6,412 bases of DNA, taken from assembly GCA_002394465.1 (NCBI GenBank), contig DGTU01000048.1, positions 1 through 6,412 on the forward strand, given 5' to 3'. Both the position numbers and the translations under genes were made by a program. The DNA comes from Treponema sp. UBA4328 (lineage in GTDB: Bacteria; Spirochaetota; Spirochaetia; Treponematales; Treponemataceae). The notes under the pieces were generated by a model that made no database searches, was not told where the DNA came from, and saw only the letters and a list, made by a program, of their open reading frames with translations. How positions within the stretch are numbered: the stretch's first letter is position 1; every line of letters begins with the position of its first letter. Positions 1-6,412 of the stretch are shown one piece after another.

Positions 1-21
1 AATATTATTTATTAATAAAAG

Positions 22-81
22 AAAAACGGGATTCAGGCCGCTAACTGAACATCAGTTAATCAGCCTGATCCCGTTTTTTTT
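22..81. terminator. Bidirectional intrinsic terminator with nested hairpin
   Basis: Outer arms at 22-38 and 63-78 pair over about 16 bp (AAAAACGGGAT-CAGGC against its complement) with one bulged T at 32/33. A second perfect hairpin sits inside the loop: TAACTGA at 42-48, loop ACA, TCAGTTA at 52-58. On the minus strand the stem is followed by TTTTTCTTTT, which suits termination of the lipoprotein unit. On the plus strand it is followed by a run of eight T (74-81), so it could also stop a convergent transcript entering from the left. The TAA stop of the 847-residue gene (80-82) lies directly against the A-tract. Pairing and T-runs are seen in the sequence; termination activity is inferred. Confidence 0.85.
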
Positions 82-2623
82 AGTCTTCCCAGGGACCGAC
101 ACCTTCAAGGGCCGTACACTTAAAGTTTTCTGTCCTTACACGGAATATCTGACGCCGTTTATTCATCTTTAGTCCAGGAACATCCCATGTCCACCTTCTG
201 GTTGAAAGTACCGGAGGATCAAGACAAAGCTGGAGGTCTACACGTGCCGCATATCCCATATCCATTGCCATTTCATTGATTATGACTGGAGTTAAATCAG
301 GCTTCATTGCAACACCGAAATACAATGAAAGCGGAGCATAAATATCAACTGCACCACCGACTGTAGCATCTGCGTCTGCACCGGCAATACTGAATCCAAG
401 TCCCAGACCGATCCGGCCTTCAACAACAGGACAGATTACAAACTGCGCGCCGCCTCCGATATAAGTGTTATCCTTATTGATCTTCGTAAAGCCGATAAAT
501 CCGGCACTTTCCGTGTATCTTTTTCCGACCGCATATGGATCAGCATAGAATGATGACGGTACAGGAATTTTCCAGAAATATTTCCTGAATCCCCAGTCAA
601 TTCCCATCTTTACATGGAATACATTCATAAACAGGCCGCCGGCCATGACATCCTTAAGTTCAATGACTGCCTTAATCTTAAACAGAAGATCAAACTGAGC
701 ATCAAAGGTAATGACAAAAGGAAGCGTTTTTACCGGACTAATTGCTACATGCTTATTTTTTGCATGAACTGACGGACGTATTTCTCCATTGCTTGAAGTT
801 TTCTTACCGCTTTCCTTCCACGAAAAATACCAGTGATCAAGTCCGTGATCAGAAAGAATCTTGTCTTCCTGCATAGACTCAAGCCAGTCTTTAATCTCCT
901 CATCCGTGAGGTTTCCGCCCGGATACTGCTGGTCGAATGCTTTTTTTGCATCTTTTACATCAAGTGTCTCTGGCCTGACTGAAGAGAAGATTGAAGTTGA
1001 ATTAACGCTGATAGTAAGGTTGTTTTCCATCTCACATTTCAGGAGAATACCAACCTTCAGATCAATTGACGGATTGGCATTTGCAAAACTAATGCTTCCG
1101 TCAACACCAAGCGAAAGTTCACCGTTTGTTCCCCTTACAAAATCAATAAGCCACTGCTGTCCTGTAAGTCCTACAATGAAAGGAGCAATATTATAGCTTT
1201 TAAGCGTAGAGAAATATTTGGTAATTACTTCACGGTTGATTTCATATTCTATAAACTCGTCTGTATAAACACCCTTGTGATCCTGGAATTTTTTAACGGC
1301 TTCTTTTCTGTACTGTGCAAGCTGTTCATCGTAATTTTTCTGCATCTGATTTTCATAGTAATCACTGACGGCAGAACGTGCTGCTTTATTGCTGACTGCA
1401 TCAAGCTGATTATCTCCGAGTCTTACATAAAACCATGGAAGAGCATTGCACAGAGAGGAAGAAATAAGGCTTACATCCGGACATTTATCAGGATAAATCA
1501 GCGAAAGCGAATGTCTGGTAAATAACATTCTTTCAAGTTCACCTGAAAGCGGTGTCATCCTGAGCTGTTCTTTAATTTCATCTGCAGCATCACCCGAGTT
1601 TTCTGCAAGAAGCCTGTCGAGGAAATTCGGATCACGAATAATTATATTCAGATAAGCAACATTCTCGCTGATACTTCGTCCGGTAAACTTCTCCTTTACG
1701 ATTGAAGGAGGAAGTGCACCAAGAAGTTCATTTACAGAGAATTCCTCAATAAATTCATTAGGCTTGAATTCAAAGTCCTCAGCTGTAGATTCATCAGATA
1801 TCGGCTGATCAATTTCAAGCTCCATGTCTTCAATTGCCCTTGCAGAACTTCCGTTTCTCTCAGCACCTATATAGCGGCCTACGGTATTTTTCTCCATATC
1901 AAGGACATAATCTCCATAGGAAATCGATGAGATCAGCGAACGGTTTGAAGTTCCGACATCATATTTAGAAATAACATAGCGTCCCTGAGTATTGATACCG
2001 ATAAGACCATTTGGATATGTACTTCTTGAATACTGCATTGGAATAATAGAGTACATTGCAGCCGTGTCATTTTCCCTCATGTCACAGATAAACTCCAGCC
2101 ACATGTTATTGCGTATACCCTTACGGCCTGCATCAGGCTTTCTCCAGACAATATCATTGAACCCGTCTTTGTTAAGGTCAGCAGACTGTCCGGCAGCAAC
2201 GCTATAATCTCCCTGATAATTAACGTTTCCATTGCTGTCAAAACTGTAATAAGACAATGAGATGCTGTCCTGCGAAACTGCATTTACGTTGATATATCCG
2301 AGCTGATAATCAGCATTATCATTTCTGTATGCATACTCACCCGAGCCAAGGGAAATTTTTCCTACGCGCCCGATTCGTAGTGCAATTACTACACCCTTTG
2401 AAATCTGGTTTGATTCCGGTGTTTCAGGACTATACAGAACTGAACCGCCCATAAAAGCCATTTCATTGACTGACTGACGGTTTAAAAGCCTGCTTATATC
2501 TTTAATGGCAGAATATGATGATTCATTTTCAATCTCAATTCCCATATTACAGCAGACAAACATAAGTGACAGCAAAGCGACTGCAATAAAAATAATTTTT
2601 CTGGTCTTTTTAAGTAAATTCAT
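80..2623 (-). CDS. Exported, probably lipid-anchored protein of unknown function (847 aa)
   Basis: I do not recognise a named family. The N-terminus is a clear signal peptide: basic residues (KKTRK, 5-9), a hydrophobic core (about 10-23), then a Cys pair at C24-C25. The Cys context (MFVCC) is a poor canonical lipobox but is plausible under the relaxed spirochaetal rules, so lipidation is likely rather than certain. Residues 30-255 look beta-rich and contain one D-x-N-x-D-G-x-x-D loop (D149, N151, D153, D157), resembling the calcium loops of FG-GAP/VCBS or EF-hand-like repeats; only one copy is seen. Residues 260-480 are charged and mostly helical, with a Lys/Gln/Glu-rich stretch at 420-450. 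Residues 500-545 and 635-805 have alternating hydrophobic and Gly-rich strands suggestive of beta-sheet. The start ATG follows AGGGAG by nine bases, and the gene begins 13 bp after the upstream lipoprotein gene, so the two are probably cotranscribed and translationally coupled. A periplasmic or surface location is inferred; the role is unknown. Confidence 0.85.
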   Translation of the reverse strand: MNLLKKTRKIIFIAVALLSLMFVCCNMGIEIENESSYSAIKDISRLLNRQSVNEMAFMGGSVLYSPETPESNQISKGVVIALRIGRVGKISLGSGEYAYRNDNADYQLGYINVNAVSQDSISLSYYSFDSNGNVNYQGDYSVAAGQSADLNKDGFNDIVWRKPDAGRKGIRNNMWLEFICDMRENDTAAMYSIIPMQYSRSTYPNGLIGINTQGRYVISKYDVGTSNRSLISSISYGDYVLDMEKNTVGRYIGAERNGSSARAIEDMELEIDQPISDESTAEDFEFKPNEFIEEFSVNELLGALPPSIVKEKFTGRSISENVAYLNIIIRDPNFLDRLLAENSGDAADEIKEQLRMTPLSGELERMLFTRHSLSLIYPDKCPDVSLISSSLCNALPWFYVRLGDNQLDAVSNKAARSAVSDYYENQMQKNYDEQLAQYRKEAVKKFQDHKGVYTDEFIEYEINREVITKYFSTLKSYNIAPFIVGLTGQQWLIDFVRGTNGELSLGVDGSISFANANPSIDLKVGILLKCEMENNLTISVNSTSIFSSVRPETLDVKDAKKAFDQQYPGGNLTDEEIKDWLESMQEDKILSDHGLDHWYFSWKESGKKTSSNGEIRPSVHAKNKHVAISPVKTLPFVITFDAQFDLLFKIKAVIELKDVMAGGLFMNVFHVKMGIDWGFRKYFWKIPVPSSFYADPYAVGKRYTESAGFIGFTKINKDNTYIGGGAQFVICPVVEGRIGLGLGFSIAGADADATVGGAVDIYAPLSLYFGVAMKPDLTPVIINEMAMDMGYAARVDLQLCLDPPVLSTRRWTWDVPGLKMNKRRQIFRVRTENFKCTALEGVGPWED

Positions 2624-2632
2624 GGCCTAAAT

Positions 2633-2638
2633 CTCCCT
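2633..2638 (-). promoter_or_regulatory. Shine-Dalgarno of the 847-aa gene, overlapping the upstream stop codon
   Basis: AGGGAG on the minus strand lies nine bases before the ATG at 2623. The TAG stop of the upstream gene (2637-2639) shares its AG with this site (TAGGGAG), so a ribosome terminating on the first gene sits on the initiation site of the second. This supports translational coupling and fixes the start of the second gene. Confidence 0.75.
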
Positions 2639-4085
2639 AAAAACAGTAAATGCTGCATACATTGTAGCTGACATTCTTAAATGCCCTTTCAACGTTCCTG
2701 TTATCAAGATTAACGATATACTGGCATTCCTTATTTCCATAAATCTGAGAAGATGTCCAGATTAATTCCTTCATTGGTTTAGCACCGCATTTTTCAAGTG
2801 AAAAATTAACGATACCGATTACTTCAGCAAGTTCATAAGCTTCAGATGCGGTCGGAAGATACCAGCCTTTTTTATAATCTGAAAAACCGTGTTCCTTTCC
2901 ATACTGAACGGCAAATTCAAATGCAGGATAATCCTTAAAACTCTTTCCTGCGTTTTTATCATAAAAGGCAATGTTGTCCCAGGTTTTCCGTCCGTCCATG
3001 AGTCCGACGAATCCGGAGTTAGAATATGTTCCTTTTGAAATCCCGTATTCCTGACCGATTAACGTAGACTGATTTGCAAGAAAGTTTGTATTTACACCGG
3101 CTGAATCATCCTCTGCAATTTTAAGCGGAGAAGATATTTCAAGGCCTACCCCGAGCACCCTGTCCGATTCTTCAAAATGACCTCCGCGCATAGAGAAAAT
3201 TACTGCCATCGGTTTTGCCTTTCCTGTATAAGATTCAATCATTAAAGGGGAAATAACAGAACCGTCGCTCATTATGATGTCTCCGAGCGTATAATGCTTT
3301 CTCTTCATATGTTCCCGGCCTTCATAAAAACAGTATATTGCCCTGACATTTTTCTTTTCCAGTCTGTCAACGGAAAGAAGATGACCGTTTGAAAAATCGA
3401 TTATATAGTTTGTCCTGTTAACTTCATAAGACGAAGAAGAAGTCCAGTACTGTTTTTCTTTGAGTTCAGTGCTGCCGGCAGCTATCAGTGATTTATTTAC
3501 TTCATTACGGGTTCTATAAAGCTCATACATTTCAGCAGCCGAAGGAAAATACCAGTCATCCCTGTATTTTTTCCAGTTTTTGTCCTTACCATACGAAACT
3601 GCAGCATTATAAGCCGGAAGATATTTCGCATTTTCCTTAATCAGTTTTTTGTCTTCGTTAGTAAAATTATATGTAATTTCCCTTCCGTCAAGGATTCCGG
3701 TAAAACCTTCATTTTTGTACTCGGCTTTGTTGTCAAGATAAACCTGATTCTTTACAAGGGCAGCCTGAAAATGTGCATTATCAGAAAGAACGTCATAAAG
3801 ACCTGCATCAATAACAGCAGCATCTTCTGTGCAGTCTTCAAGTGCAATACCAAGTACCCTGTCCGAATTTTCAGAATTTGCACCGTTAACGCTGAATATA
3901 ACGGCAACAGGACTTGCAGTCCCGGCGTATTCTGAATAACTGTCTGCATTTAATACAGTTCCATCGCTCATGACAATATCGCCGACAGAATAATTAATTT
4001 TTTCACCGCAGGAAACTAATCCAAGGAATAATACAGCTCCAGAAAGGATTAGCGAAACAATTCTCCTGATTTTTTTAATACTCAT
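2637..4085 (-). CDS. Lipoprotein with two tandem DUF1566-like (Lcl_C-type) domains
   Basis: This is a 482-residue exported lipoprotein. It has a basic N-terminus (KKIRR, 4-8), a hydrophobic segment (9-24) and a canonical lipobox L-V-S-C with the modified Cys at C26. The mature protein is two copies of one domain of about 220 residues, at 32-253 and 265-482. Shared landmarks are GDI-MSDG near each start, SDRVLG (74-79 and 307-312), GF-G--DGR (127-135 and 358-366), WY-P (178-181 and 408-411), WTSS (214-217 and 443-446), and a closing IYCF (250-253 and 479-482). The late W-LP/E-YEL/WTSS pattern resembles DUF1566, also called the Lcl C-terminal domain, which is common in secreted bacterial proteins and of uncertain function. 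The start chosen is the ATG at 4085 with GGAGG five bases upstream. An in-frame ATG at 4169 has no such site, would bury the signal peptide, and lies inside the upstream terminator. The gene is followed 13 bp later by the 847-residue gene. A binding or surface role is inferred only from location. Confidence 0.87.
   Translation of the reverse strand: MSIKKIRRIVSLILSGAVLFLGLVSCGEKINYSVGDIVMSDGTVLNADSYSEYAGTASPVAVIFSVNGANSENSDRVLGIALEDCTEDAAVIDAGLYDVLSDNAHFQAALVKNQVYLDNKAEYKNEGFTGILDGREITYNFTNEDKKLIKENAKYLPAYNAAVSYGKDKNWKKYRDDWYFPSAAEMYELYRTRNEVNKSLIAAGSTELKEKQYWTSSSSYEVNRTNYIIDFSNGHLLSVDRLEKKNVRAIYCFYEGREHMKRKHYTLGDIIMSDGSVISPLMIESYTGKAKPMAVIFSMRGGHFEESDRVLGVGLEISSPLKIAEDDSAGVNTNFLANQSTLIGQEYGISKGTYSNSGFVGLMDGRKTWDNIAFYDKNAGKSFKDYPAFEFAVQYGKEHGFSDYKKGWYLPTASEAYELAEVIGIVNFSLEKCGAKPMKELIWTSSQIYGNKECQYIVNLDNRNVERAFKNVSYNVCSIYCF
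2640..3293 (-). repeat. Second copy of the tandem DUF1566-like domain
   Basis: This encodes residues 265-482 of the tandem-domain lipoprotein. It aligns along its whole length with the copy at 3327-3992; for example, 9 of the first 13 residues are identical. The copies have diverged considerably at DNA level, so the duplication is old rather than an assembly artefact. This copy ends IYCF followed directly by the TAG stop. Confidence 0.85.
3327..3992 (-). repeat. First copy of the tandem DUF1566-like domain
   Basis: This encodes residues 32-253 of the tandem-domain lipoprotein, starting six residues after the lipidated Cys. It ends IYCF like the other copy, but the next codon is TAT (3324-3326) where the other copy has TAG. 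A linker of 11 residues (254-264), rich in charged residues, joins it to the second copy. Confidence 0.85.
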
Positions 4086-4090
4086 TTCAT

Positions 4091-4095
4091 CCTCC
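4091..4095 (-). promoter_or_regulatory. Shine-Dalgarno deciding the start of the tandem-domain lipoprotein
   Basis: GGAGG on the minus strand is separated by five bases (ATGAA) from the ATG at 4085. It selects this start over the in-frame ATG 28 codons upstream, and the resulting protein begins directly with a normal lipoprotein signal peptide. Confidence 0.85.
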
Positions 4096-4138
4096 GTTAA
4101 TAAGAATTTTAATCCATGAATCAATAAAAAACACTTTA

Positions 4139-4169
4139 ATAATACATTATTTATCCGTTTAAAAATCAA
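4139..4169 (-). promoter_or_regulatory. Possible promoter of the lipoprotein unit
   Basis: The 80 bases between the ATPase terminator and the lipoprotein start are very AT-rich and should carry a promoter, because the terminator isolates the genes. The best pair I can see is TTGATT (4164-4169) and TATTAT (4139-4144) with a long 19-base spacer. TAAAAT, nearer the gene, is another -10 candidate without a good -35. Both matches are weak and chance matches are expected in such AT-rich DNA. Confidence 0.25.
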
Positions 4170-4194
4170 AAAGACGCTCTTTAAGAGCGTCTTT
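4161..4194 (-). terminator. Intrinsic terminator of the V-type ATPase operon
   Basis: Positions 4170-4194 form a perfect inverted repeat with 12-base arms (AAAGACGCTCTT and its complement) about a single centre base; a practical hairpin has a 10-bp stem and a five-base loop. On the minus strand the stem is followed by TTTTT, GA, TTTTT (4172 down to 4161). It lies 26 bp beyond the subunit K stop codon and separates the ATPase operon from the lipoprotein genes. Confidence 0.9.
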
Positions 4195-4220
4195 GAAGTT
4201 TTCAGAATACTGCCTTAATA

Positions 4221-4667
4221 TCAGCAGACACCCATTCCGAATACCATGCTGAAAAGAGCTACAGTTTCACAAAGACCTACAACCATGATGTAGTTTGTAA
4301 AGCCCTTTCCTGTCTCACCAAGTGCATCAGAACCTGCAGCACCGGCTTTTCCCTGTGCGATGGCAGACATACACATAGAAAGACCACATGCAAGACCAAG
4401 ACCGAGGTAAAGACCTGCACGTGCTGTTCCGGCAGCGATACCGTCGAGCATTGAGTTCATAAGAAGGTAACCGTAAATTGTCTGTGTAAGAGGAGCACCG
4501 GCAAATACAACAAGAAGGAATGGAGCAGCTTTGTTATTAAGATAACATCTTTTCCATGATCCGATTGCGCCCTGACCGGCGATACCGATACCGATTGCAC
4601 TACCCATAGCAGCAATACCCATTACAAGACCAGCACCAATAGTTGCAAGCAAAACAGAAACATCCAT
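4221..4667 (-). CDS. ntpK: V-type ATP synthase subunit K (membrane rotor proteolipid)
   Basis: This is the c/K-ring subunit of the Vo sector. A ring of copies carries ions across the membrane as it turns against subunit I. The 148 residues form four hydrophobic helices in two duplicated hairpins (about 5-35, 47-75, 80-108 and 123-146), the usual bacterial V-type form close to the E. hirae length. Helix 1 has small-residue packing (G-A-G and GIGIAG). The ion-binding carboxylate is E134 in GLCETVALF of helix 4. T61 and Q62 in helix 2 and Q105 in helix 3 match the other ligands of the E. hirae sodium site, and the Q105-E134 spacing of 29 equals that of Q110-E139. The first hairpin has Q62 instead of a carboxylate, as in V-type K subunits. 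The ATG at 4667 has AAAGGAG just upstream; an in-frame TTG 18 bases earlier lies upstream of that site and is unlikely. The gene follows subunit I by 38 bp and is last in the operon. Confidence 0.95.
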   Translation of the reverse strand: MDVSVLLATIGAGLVMGIAAMGSAIGIGIAGQGAIGSWKRCYLNNKAAPFLLVVFAGAPLTQTIYGYLLMNSMLDGIAAGTARAGLYLGLGLACGLSMCMSAIAQGKAGAAGSDALGETGKGFTNYIMVVGLCETVALFSMVFGMGVC

Positions 4668-4673
4668 AATTTT

Positions 4674-4680
4674 CTCCTTT
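4674..4680 (-). promoter_or_regulatory. Strong Shine-Dalgarno of subunit K
   Basis: AAAGGAG on the minus strand lies six bases before the ATG at 4667. A near-consensus site fits the need to make many K subunits per enzyme, and it rules out the TTG at 4685 as the start. Confidence 0.8.
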
Positions 4681-4705
4681 CGCAATTAAGCGTTTGTTTA
4701 AAATT

Positions 4706-6412
4706 TTATTTATTCTCACTGAACGGGCGGTATTTAATTCCGCTCCATGACATACCAAGATGCTGTGAGAATTCCATGGTGTTCAGACGAACGCCATGAA
4801 CTATAACAGACAGAAGGTTCAATATCATATTTAACCCGTGTCCGAATACCAGAAGTAATACGAGGAATGCGAACATTGTAAAATGTCCTACCATCGGCCC
4901 TGCCATATTATTGACAGTCTGCGAAATAGCAGCACCCGCAAGTCCTACTGCCCAGAGTCGGATATAAGATACAATATCAGAGAATACGTTTACTACGCCG
5001 AGAAGAACTGAAATAATGTTCTTTACGCTCTCAAGAATTGACCTTATGATGCTTCCCTCATAATTTGAGAATATGAAGCTCAATCCGAATCCGGAACCAA
5101 TCAGTGCAACGGCAACAGTACCAACCGGAACTCCGTAGAGAACCAGAGCAAAACTGAATACAGATCCGCTGACAACCATGTTAAGAACTACATAGTACAT
5201 TCCCCAGAGCTGAAGCAGTGCACCCAGGTCACCCGCGCATTTAAGAGATTTTTCAGAAATATTCTTGAAGAAACTCTTAATGTGAGCAACAGAGAGCTGA
5301 AGCAGCGCAAGAGAGAAACACAGAATCTGAAGGTTCTGTCCGCTGGTTAATACTCCGGCAGAAGTATCTTCACACCAGAAAGGAACCCAGACAGCATTTG
5401 CATCTGCCAGCGGTGCAACAGCAAGTCCGGAAAGCCATTCAGGCAGATATTTTGCCTCAAGACCAAACCAATTGCAGGTTATTGTACCCCATACCACGGT
5501 TGAAATACCGAGAAGCAGTACAAGCTTGAGGACATCAGGAACTTTCTGACGAGTTACGACTGCTTTAAACATGAAAAGAATCGTTACGACAGAAACAAGT
5601 GAACCGTAGCCTGCATCTCCAAAAATCATTCCGAAGAAAATCGTAAAGAACAGCAGGAACCATCCTGAAATATCAAACTCATGATATCCCGGAGTGACAT
5701 CCAGAAAGTCAGTCAGAGGATAAATCAGGCTGACAAGCTTATTATTCTTAAGTTTTGTCGGAACTGCATCATCTTCTTCAGGATCCGTAACAGCAAGCGC
5801 CCAGTTATTTTCACGGGCACATTCCTTAAGTGCATTAAGGCTGTCTACAGGAACAAAGCCCGTAAGCCATGAAAGCTGTACGTCAGTTCCCATACCGCTG
5901 CTCAGATTCTCAAGTTCAATATCCTTTGCAACAAAAGTCATTGACTCTTTAATTGCATCCGCATATTTAACATAAGAAAGAATAAGTGCATCAATTCTTT
6001 CAATTTCCTTTCCTGCATCTGCAACAGAAGCCTCAAGTTCCTTCATCGACCTTCCCGGAAGCGTAAACTGGAAAGCTTCAGGAGGTAGTCCTGCAGGTCT
6101 TTCGTTTACTTCAAAAGGAGTGTCCTTAAGGACAAGGAAACGGCTCTGTGTTTTATCAGAATTAACAAGAAGCGTTTCAACAGAAGAATCAATAAACTTA
6201 TATTTAGCACGCGGGATTTCATAAAGCTGTGCATAAATTCCTTTTTCAGCAAGGAATGCAATGTCTTCAGGATTAAAATTACCCCACGGTTCAATACGCT
6301 TTATTTCAAGAATCTCATTATTGATCTTTTCAGCGAGATTTTTTTTCTTTTCAGAAAGTGCAACAATCTCGCCTGCAAGTTCAACAGCCTTTTCCTTTTC
6401 CAGAGACTCCTG
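4706..6412 (-). CDS. ntpI: V-type ATP synthase subunit I (5' end beyond window)
   Basis: This is the stator and ion-channel subunit of the V-type ATPase, working against the K ring. The frame is open without a stop to the right window edge, giving 568 visible residues; an N-terminal piece, perhaps several tens of residues, is missing. Visible residues 1-40 and about 120-165 are charged helices forming the cytoplasmic coiled-coil arm. Residues about 40-110 and 180-215 are the globular lobes. From residue 250 on there are about eight membrane segments. Family hallmarks are FFGMIFGDAGYG (259-270), SYIRLWAVGLAG with R485, and FGHGLNM---VHGVRLNTMEF with R542. The two arginines are 57 apart, close to the essential R573/R629 pair of E. 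hirae subunit a. The C-terminus KYRPF is also typical. An ATG at 6046 is internal, because coiled-coil and lobe sequence continue in frame upstream of it. Subunits A, B and D would be expected beyond the right edge. Confidence 0.95.
   Translation of the reverse strand, partial: QESLEKEKAVELAGEIVALSEKKKNLAEKINNEILEIKRIEPWGNFNPEDIAFLAEKGIYAQLYEIPRAKYKFIDSSVETLLVNSDKTQSRFLVLKDTPFEVNERPAGLPPEAFQFTLPGRSMKELEASVADAGKEIERIDALILSYVKYADAIKESMTFVAKDIELENLSSGMGTDVQLSWLTGFVPVDSLNALKECARENNWALAVTDPEEDDAVPTKLKNNKLVSLIYPLTDFLDVTPGYHEFDISGWFLLFFTIFFGMIFGDAGYGSLVSVVTILFMFKAVVTRQKVPDVLKLVLLLGISTVVWGTITCNWFGLEAKYLPEWLSGLAVAPLADANAVWVPFWCEDTSAGVLTSGQNLQILCFSLALLQLSVAHIKSFFKNISEKSLKCAGDLGALLQLWGMYYVVLNMVVSGSVFSFALVLYGVPVGTVAVALIGSGFGLSFIFSNYEGSIIRSILESVKNIISVLLGVVNVFSDIVSYIRLWAVGLAGAAISQTVNNMAGPMVGHFTMFAFLVLLLVFGHGLNMILNLLSVIVHGVRLNTMEFSQHLGMSWSGIKYRPFSENK

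Noticed and set aside
8..19. Perfect 12-base palindrome TTTATTAATAAA
   Set aside because: It is pure A/T in an AT-rich tail after a terminator and is expected by chance; no operator context is visible.
861..1196. Plus-strand open frame of 111 codons
   Set aside because: It lies wholly antisense to the 847-residue gene, has unnatural composition and no supporting ribosome-binding site. The plus-strand frames at 1277-1525, 1992-2207 and 5681-5872 fail likewise.
4086..4169. N-terminal extension of the tandem-domain lipoprotein by 28 residues from an ATG at 4169
   Set aside because: It has no ribosome-binding site, starts inside the ATPase terminator and would place an extra segment before a normal lipoprotein signal peptide.
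4668..4685. TTG start of subunit K six codons upstream
   Set aside because: The extra codons are the Shine-Dalgarno itself (AAAGGAG), and the ATG at 4667 is correctly spaced from it.
4706..6046. Subunit I as a complete 446-residue protein starting at 6046
   Set aside because: The frame is open for 122 more codons to the window edge and encodes typical subunit I coiled coil and lobe, so 6046 is an internal Met.
6106..6294. Minus-strand open frame of 62 codons
   Set aside because: It is out of frame within subunit I, whose own frame carries clear family sequence here. The frames at 745-951, 2077-2283 and 3752-3949 are similar shadows.

Overview
The window reads as a chromosomal segment from a spirochaete, most likely a gut- or rumen-type Treponema. 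The grounds are a bacterial V-type (A/V-type) ATPase with gene order subunit I then subunit K, two lipoprotein-like genes of a treponemal style, and a moderate-to-low GC content. The genus is an inference; no marker gene settles it. Every supported gene lies on the minus strand, so transcription runs from the right edge to the left edge.

Right part (about 4200-6412): the last two genes of a V-type ATPase operon. Subunit I, the stator and ion-channel subunit, is cut by the window edge and lacks its N-terminus. It is followed 38 bp later by subunit K, the membrane rotor proteolipid. Together they form the ion-translocating half of the enzyme. The conserved arginines of subunit I face the carboxylate of subunit K, and the residues around that carboxylate match the sodium-binding set known from Enterococcus hirae. 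A strong intrinsic terminator at 4161-4194 closes this operon.

Left part (about 22-4170): a separate two-gene unit. The first gene (2637-4085) encodes a lipoprotein made of two tandem copies of a DUF1566-like domain. A single-base difference at the domain junction suggests it arose by read-through of a former stop codon. The second gene (80-2623) begins 13 bp after the first one ends, and its Shine-Dalgarno sequence overlaps the stop codon of the first. It encodes an 847-residue exported protein, probably a lipoprotein, that I do not recognise beyond one calcium-loop-like motif. The unit ends at a two-part hairpin terminator (22-81) that looks usable from both strands.

The window holds no RNA genes, mobile elements, CRISPR arrays or long gene-free stretches. 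The ATPase part is ordinary. The lipoprotein pair is the accessory, poorly described part. I see no clear evidence for a wholly new multi-gene system.
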